This document shows positions 58,081-64,000 of a stretch of 64,000 nucleotides of DNA, piece after piece. Source of the DNA: Diphasiastrum complanatum (lineage: Eukaryota; Streptophyta; Lycopodiopsida; Lycopodiales; Lycopodiaceae); contig CM055105.1 of NCBI GenBank assembly GCA_029204225.1, positions 50,346,745-50,410,744 on the forward strand, given 5' to 3'. The notes under the pieces are model-generated. The model did not search any database and had not been told where the DNA came from. It saw nothing but the letters and a program-made list of their open reading frames with translations. The position numbers and the translations under genes were made by a program. Position 1 is the first letter of the stretch, and each line of letters opens with the position of its first letter.

Positions 58081-58797
58081 TCTTTACAAATATATTCCAT
58101 TCTCGGTGACTAATAATGATCCTATTTAGCGATAAGCAATATATACGGTGAAAACTATTCATACTTATGCTTTAAACAAAATGAACTGATACGGACCAAT
58201 GCCCAAAAACTGATCAGCATGGCACTCGCCCTGGTATGGTAATGGCAGGGCTTGGCCTATCGCTAAAAAACCTTCTTTACGTTTGGGAAGACTGGACTAT
58301 GATATAAAATGCTAATTATGCTGATAAGTAGTATAACTTCTTTTGGACATGGATAACAACTAACGCTTAGCTATGACACCTGTCTTCCCCATTGTACTAA
58401 CTCGTGCGGTTTTGTGTTGTGGGATGGTGGCAGGTATCAGCTAGACGTTTTGAAAGTGGTTATGCTTTGTGGTGCTTTACAGTACTGTATTTTACTTTTC
58501 AGCTATACTGTACCTTGTTGGTTTATGAATAAAGGCTTAGTCTTGCTTTGTCAAGAGGAACTATGTGAAATTGCTCACCCGGGCTCTTCTCCTCTTAGAA
58601 TGGCTCTCTATCGCGCTAAAAGTCTCGCAAAAAAGCATGGAAATGCAAAAAACATTCGTTTTTCATACAATCATTTCGAACGTTTGTTTAACGTTTTGAA
58701 ACAGGGCCGTTTCGTACATAGCGTTTTGAACGCATTTCATCATTCGAAATGCATTTCGATAAAATAATGAGCAGAAATGATATGGCATAGGTAGTGT
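58081..58797. other. Intergenic with palindromic words
   Basis: The open frame at 58414-58767 has no domain. Inverted words TTTCGAACG, ACGTTTTGAAAC, GCGTTTTGAACGC and TTCGAAATGCATTTCG cluster at 58674-58760, another possible hAT-type end with its own word set. Confidence 0.4.
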
Positions 58798-59108
58798 AAC
58801 TTGATTTGAAAGAGTTCACGTTTTGATTCCTTGGCATCAAGATTTTCATATCTCAAATACTCATAATAATACAAAGATGCTCTACATGCTCCTCAAGAGT
58901 CCAACCATATATAAGTATATCATATAAAAAGACAACCAATGAACTACAACATTTACCAAAAATGGAAAAAAAATGCCATTCATTGTTTGGTAGAACCAAA
59001 ACTCGGTTTGAAAGAACTCACTTCGACTCCTTGGAATAGAGATTTTCTTGTCTCAAAATCCTCAAGAAAGTACAAAGATGCTCTTCATGCTCTCTCCTCA
59101 AAAGTTCA
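58798..59108. repeat. Dispersed repeat, two local copies
   Basis: 58798-58905 and 59000-59108 share TTTGAAAGA, CTCAC/TTCAC, CTCCTTGG, GATTTTC, TACAAAGATGCTCT and CATGCTC words. A third partial copy is at 43185-43240. Confidence 0.75.
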
Positions 59109-59239
59109 ACTCTATACAAGTATTAGGTATATTAACATTAAAATCGTTCTCAGAAACGCGTTTCTGGGAGCAAAATCATGCCAAAAAAAAAAACAGATTA
59201 TATATATATTTTTGCCATAAACTAGACCTAAACCATGTT

Positions 59240-59451
59240 GTAACCAATCCAACTGTAACCAAAACACCTGGCTACCTATAAAAATGCAATGCCCTTGATT
59301 AGAGCTTTAACCTGATACCCATATTGCCCACAAAAATCCAAAAAAAAAAAAAACATTTATGAGAAACGCTCCCCCATTTCAGAAATGAAACCAGAAACGC
59401 GGTTCAGAAACGGATTTCTGACCGCGTTTCTAAAATGGGGGTGCAACTATG
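59240..59451 (+). mobile_element. hAT-type right end, isolated copy
   Basis: Contains CTTGATTAGAGCTTT, GATACCCATATTGCCCA, an A-rich tract, GAAACGC/GCGTTTC palindromic words and the tip GTGCAACTATG at 59441-59451. It has the same module order as 4862-5051. The left end and target duplication were not found. Confidence 0.75.
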
Positions 59452-59485
59452 CCACCAGGGCATGAGACGGGTATCAGTTTCCGAA

Positions 59486-62334
59486 TAGTGAGCTGATATA
59501 GATGAGGGGGAAGCTGGAAGGTCGAGATGTTCTTGTATTATTCGACACCGACTCCTCACATAATATCACCAACTCTCTTGCGGTGAAGAAGCTTAACTTG
59601 GCTACTGTGCTTTTGGATTACCGATATACAGTTGAGATGCTAGATGGTAAGGGCACAAAGGTGTGGGATTGACGATTCTCTCAGGCTTTGCTAACTATTC
59701 ATACTTATTCTGAGAAGCTAGATTTGAGATCACCAAGTTAGCCACGTTTGATGATGTACGAGGAAAGCGGTGGCATGCGAGTAAGCAGCCCGCTATAGGT
59801 TTCCTTTTGCATGAGTATGTTTTTAGGCATGAGGGTTTGTCTCGTGTCCTACAGGGAGAGGCCATCTATACAGGGCCCTCTTATTACCTCTATGCAACTA
59901 AAAAAGATGGACTTGCAGTATTTGTGGTTGTGTTATTTGGTAAATGTGAATGATGATTCCAGTTCTTATGGTTTACCAATAAACCCACATGTTAATACTT
60001 CAGAAGCAACTTCATCTTATCTAACTTCTTCTATAAACTATGCTTTAGCTCAACAGTTCATATGTGATCCAGCAAGTCAGTTGGAAAGATCCCATCCGAG
60101 CTGAGTTTAATTAAACATTTGTTGATTGATAGCGTGCCAGTGGGGTTGCTGCCTAGACAGAACGTGAAACATCGTATTAAGCTCATTCCAGGGGCAAGCC
60201 CGATATGTCAGTCTCCTTATAGGATGAGCCTGAAAGAGAAAGAGGAAGTATGGAAGATGTTGGAGGAATACCTCAGGTTGGGGTATGTCCGTCCTAGTTA
60301 TTCACCTTTCGCCTCCCCCATTTTATTGGTTAAGAAAAAGGATGGTAGTTTTTGGATGTGCATGGATGACAAGGGATTGAATAAAATCAACGTAAGGCAC
60401 AAATAATCGATGCCCTGGATTGATGACCTACTGAATGCATGCAGGGAGCAATCATTTTCAGTAAGATAGATCTCAAAAGTGGGTACCGTCAAATACAGTT
60501 TCGTGAGGAAGATATCCAGAAGATGGCCTTCCGAACTCATTTTGGACAATATGAGTTCTTGGTTATGCTGTTTGGGTTAACCAAAGCACCTGCCTCGTTC
60601 ATGATGCTCATGAGCAATGTCCTGCATGACTATATCGGCAAGTTTGTTGTCAATTCTATTGACGACATACTAGTATTCAATAAGTCGATAGTGGAGCATG
60701 AGGGTCATCTCCAGATAGTCTTTGGCAAGCTGCAAGAGACTGTCTTGTATGCCAATGATCAGAAGATCGAGTTGTGTAAGACTCGTATCGAGTATCTGGG
60801 TCACGTAGTGACGGCAAATGGTATTTCAGTTGACCCCGCCAAGGTGGCCGTGGTCAAGAAGTGGCCAAGACCGGTCGATATTCGTTAGTTACAGTCTTTC
60901 CTAGGCTTTTGCAAGTTTTACCGACGGTTCGTTAGGAACTATTCCGAGGAGCTGCTCCTTTAATGAATCAATTACGAAATAACAACAATGTGGTTTGCAA
61001 GGATGATGAGGCTCAAGATGGTTTTGAAAGCTTCATTGAAGGAGGCTATTGCGACAGCCCCAATACGCAAGATTGTTGATACCTAGAAACCTTTCAACCT
61101 AGAGATGGATGCTAGTGGCATTGTTGTGTGTGCAATGTTGAGTCAGGAAGGTAGATCACTAGCCTTTGACAGTAAGAAATTGACGCCAACATAGTAGAGG
61201 TATTCCACACATGAGTAAGAGTTGTATGCGATTATACATGCGCTCAAGGTGTGGTGACATTATCTGTATGGCGCCGAATTTTACGTCTATATTGACCACC
61301 ATACTTTGAAGTACTTCTGTACTCAGCCAGATTTGACGGGCTGCCAAGCTTGGCCGGCCGAGTTGATGCAGGAATTTCATTTGGAAATTCCCTTCCAAAG
61401 AGGGAACGGAAATGTGGTCGCTGATGCACTATCTCAAATATTGCATCAGATGAGCTTTACTATAATTGATAGTGATTCATGGAGGAGATCAAGAGAGCTC
61501 AGCAGAGCGACACACATTGTCAGCGTGTGTGGCCTAATGTGCACAAGGTAGTCGACCAAGCGGAAGAGTCAGTCGAGGTTGTCACTTCTGTAGAGGCACA
61601 CACCAATACATATCTAACATACACCGTGAAGGATGGTATGTTGTTGAGAAACGGAAAGGTTTTCATGTCGGACGTGAAGGACCTTCATCGTAAGATACTT
61701 CATGAATGCCATGATAGTCCCTATGCAGGCCATCCTGGTATTAATAAGACCAGTTAGCTGGTAAGAAGGCATTATTTTTGGCCACGATCAGAGAGTACGT
61801 CTAGTGTTGCACGGCTTGTCAGGTGAACAAGGTCGAGCGGTAAGTCCTCCGGGCTTATTGCATCCACTGGAGATTCCTATAGGAAGGTGGACAAGTATCT
61901 CCATGGATTTCATTGTTGGGCTACCCAGGACCCAGACGGGATTGAATTGTGTTATGGTAGTGGTAGACAGGTTCTCCAAAATGGCTCACTTCATCGCAAC
62001 GACCACAAGCCGAGTTGCTTATCCAAAATGTTGTCAGGTTCATGGACTTCCGAAGTCCATTGTGTCTGACAAGGATCCCAAGTTTATGGGAAATTTCTGA
62101 ATGGAAGTGTTCGCCAAGCTGGGAACATAGGTGCAGATGAGTAACTCTGAGCATCCTCAAACGTATGGCCAAACAAAGCGAGTGAACCAGATCTTGGAAG
62201 ATATGCTTAGGGCATATGTTAGTGGTACGCAAACAGACTGGGTAAAGCATTTACCGCTATCGGAGTTTGTGTACAATGACAAGAGACATGCGTCCACTGG
62301 ATTGAGTCCATTTGAGCTGGTTCCAGGCTGTTGA
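59486..62334 (+). pseudogene. Decayed chromovirus Pol (protease to integrase)
   Basis: Protease remnant at about 59515-59600 (VLVLFDTDSSHNITNSLAVK, with Asp in place of the usual Gly). RT at 60119-60890: LLPRQNVKHRIKLIPGASPI, FASPILLVKKKDGSF, a stop, then FSKIDLKSGYRQIQFREEDI and the active-site box as SIDDILVF, with the first residues changed. RNase H at about 61080-61440 (LEMDASGIVVCAMLSQ) with several stops. Integrase at 61620-62334: [45 protein letters not shown], and EHPQTYGQTKRVNQ, where the catalytic Glu reads Lys. The C-terminal part and chromodomain are deleted just before the LTR. It is closest in order and wording to the intact element at 49178-53956 but clearly a different, older family. 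Confidence 0.9.
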
Positions 62335-62368
62335 GTCCTACGATCATAGGGATTCCGTGTAAGGTACT

Positions 62369-62866
62369 TGTCATGCCCACAACTGATCTCGGATTATTAT
62401 CCCGTTCGGAGGTCAGTAGGCCTACTTCGACCCGTAATCTAATTATGATTATGAGGGGGTTGGGGCCCTCGTGTCTATATGGTCAAAATTAAGGTTGGAG
62501 GCCTAAACGCAAGATGGTGGATTTTTATGAGTCTATCAATGATTCATAGGGGAACTGGATGACGTGGCCCAATCTAGGCTGCAGAAGTGTCCAATGAGGT
62601 GTCACAGTGCACTACTGTTGGTGCATGGGCCTTGGAGGGTATAAGGGGTACCCAGTGGGCTCTCACTAGTGTATGCTTGATATGGGATGTTAGAAGCTAC
62701 ATGTGCTGGTTTGATTCTTCTATGACTTGGTGAGTGATTGATCCATAGCTTGGGGCTAGATCCATTCGATCTAGATTTGGTTGGGTTGGTTTGTCCACCA
62801 TGTGATTCCCTTTTGTTGCTTGGTGCGGTTTGCTTAGCTATTGAATCCTTGTTGAGGGACTTTATA
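62369..62866 (+). mobile_element. Chromovirus LTR (TGTCATGCCC family)
   Basis: Starts TGTCATGCCCACAACTGAT and ends GGGACTTTATA, 498 bp; GGAGGGTATAAG lies in the promoter position. It aligns over its length with the minus-strand LTRs at 29583-30078 and 34380-34860. Pol lies to its left, and a primer-like site and leader to its right. Confidence 0.85.
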
Positions 62867-62867
62867 G

Positions 62868-62880
62868 TGCTATAAGAGCC
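62868..62880 (+). promoter_or_regulatory. Degenerate primer binding site
   Basis: TGCTATAAGAGCC matches TGGTATCAGAGCC at 11 of 13 positions, one base after the LTR end. Confidence 0.7.
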
Positions 62881-64000
62881 AAAGCTAAGCGGTTTTGCCG
62901 TTGGGGAACGTGCTCAAGCAGAGGCCAAGAATTGGAAAGTGGATCTTTGTGTTGGGGTCTTGATTCTTGAATTTTTTTTTGGAGCTAAAAAATTTGGAGC
63001 AAGAGCTTGGTGGGTGGTTCACGTTTTTCTTCTCAAATCACAATTTTTGAGAGGATATTGATTGTACGTATGTGCACTTCCAAGGTTGGAATGAGTTGAT
63101 AAAATCACGCTCTTGAATATTGATTTTGAAGAATTTGATTCACTATTAGCATCAAGTTTTTGCAATTACTTTTGCCTTTGCTTTTTGACGATAAGCCAAA
63201 ATTTCAGCCTCTGAAAGCTGAAATTTTGTGCTTTCAAAAGGCCCGAATTTCTTGAGTACTTATTATCAAAGCAACTAAAAAGATTTGCTATGTATGAGAG
63301 GGTTTAATGCTGGTTTTTTTTGTGGTGAGCTTCACTTCAAATTTATTCAACCTGAGTGATGATTTACAATTTCAAGGTGATTAAGCTTTTCCATTTGTAT
63401 GAAATGGTTGTTTCCTATTTGTTACCTATGAAATTACAAGTTCAATGGGATTAATTTCAAGCAAAAAATTGTCATAACAAATGGAATTCTTTATGGACAT
63501 TGCTCGTGGTGGGAGCGAATTTCCCGCTTCCCCCGAGATTCAACAGGGCCTCACCCAACAACGGAGACCCAATTGAATCCAACCAATTATTTACTCATCA
63601 GTAAAGCCGCGTTTATGAACTTCATCCAAGGCATACAGAACAAAATAATCAAATGCAATCAGTTATCTGCCGGAAGGACAAGGACATTCATGCTCCAAAG
63701 GGATTTTCACAATTTCTTGGCCAGGGTGCCGCCCTTTGACTACCGTCATTGCTTCACTTAAGGGCATGCACGGCCAAAAAAGACCAAAACCCAAAATCGA
63801 TAAGCCAATGAATAAGAGGGAAAAAAAAATCTCATAAATTGAAAGATGTTGCTCACCAAAAAAAGAAAACAAGACTCTGATCGAATAGGTCTGAAAGTTC
63901 GTAAGGCCCAATGGGATGAGCTCATTCAGAAATTTGATTTTGCAGTTCTGGCATATCAGAAGAACCAATGAAAGCCTTTTACATCTAAAAATCCATATGG
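62881..64000. other. Retroelement leader, then intergenic
   Basis: The first part is probably the leader that follows a 5' LTR. No Gag frame follows within the window, and the frames at 63573-63968 on either strand have no domain. Confidence 0.45.

Overview
The window looks like repeat-rich nuclear DNA of a land plant, most likely a seed plant with a large genome. It holds Ty1/copia gags with initiator-Met tRNA primer sites, Ty3/gypsy chromoviruses with chromodomains, a plant-type hAT transposase, fragments of two conserved plant genes (COP9 signalosome subunit 2 and a STAR1/ABCI17-like ABC ATPase), long CT/GA microsatellites and no bacterial-style gene packing. The species cannot be fixed from the sequence.

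Layout. 1-5571: a complete but mutated hAT transposon (472-5051) with a perfect 8-bp target duplication, inside a 43-bp direct repeat. 5572-11596: no recognisable gene, but several tandem repeats, a long perfect-type hairpin (9120-9213) and a foldback element (10252-10432). 11597-15579 (minus): gag, protease and reverse transcriptase of a decayed non-chromovirus gypsy element. 15735-19365: copia pol end, long LTR, then copia gag/protease. 20921-22350: a second copia LTR with gag. 23502-25010: two direct LTR-like repeats about 0.1 kb apart. 25483-26262: a CSN2 fragment followed by a STAR1-like fragment, same strand. 27340-35230 (minus): a broken coding region of unknown function, split by chromovirus LTR fragments (29583-34860). 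35606-36654: gypsy RNase H/integrase fragment.

38370-46226 is the only part that looks like host genes: two tandem paralogues (39033-39863 and 44432-45241) for a Ser-rich basic protein I do not recognise, with conserved 5' and 3' flanks. A nested pair of hAT-type non-autonomous elements (41536-42473) lies between them.

48263-54325 is an intact, very young chromovirus: apparently identical 358-bp LTRs, TTTAC target duplication, primer site, polypurine tract and a single uninterrupted 1592-residue Gag-Pol frame. 54326-64000 holds a solo or 3' LTR (57166-57624), a LINE ORF1-like fragment, another hAT-type end (to 59451), and a decayed chromovirus (59486-62866) whose LTR family is the one that split the minus-strand coding region.

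The intact gypsy element is the only clearly functional mobile element. The most unusual pattern is in the hAT-type ends: each copy carries CGCG-centred palindromic words, and the flanking letters of those words differ between copies but agree within a copy.
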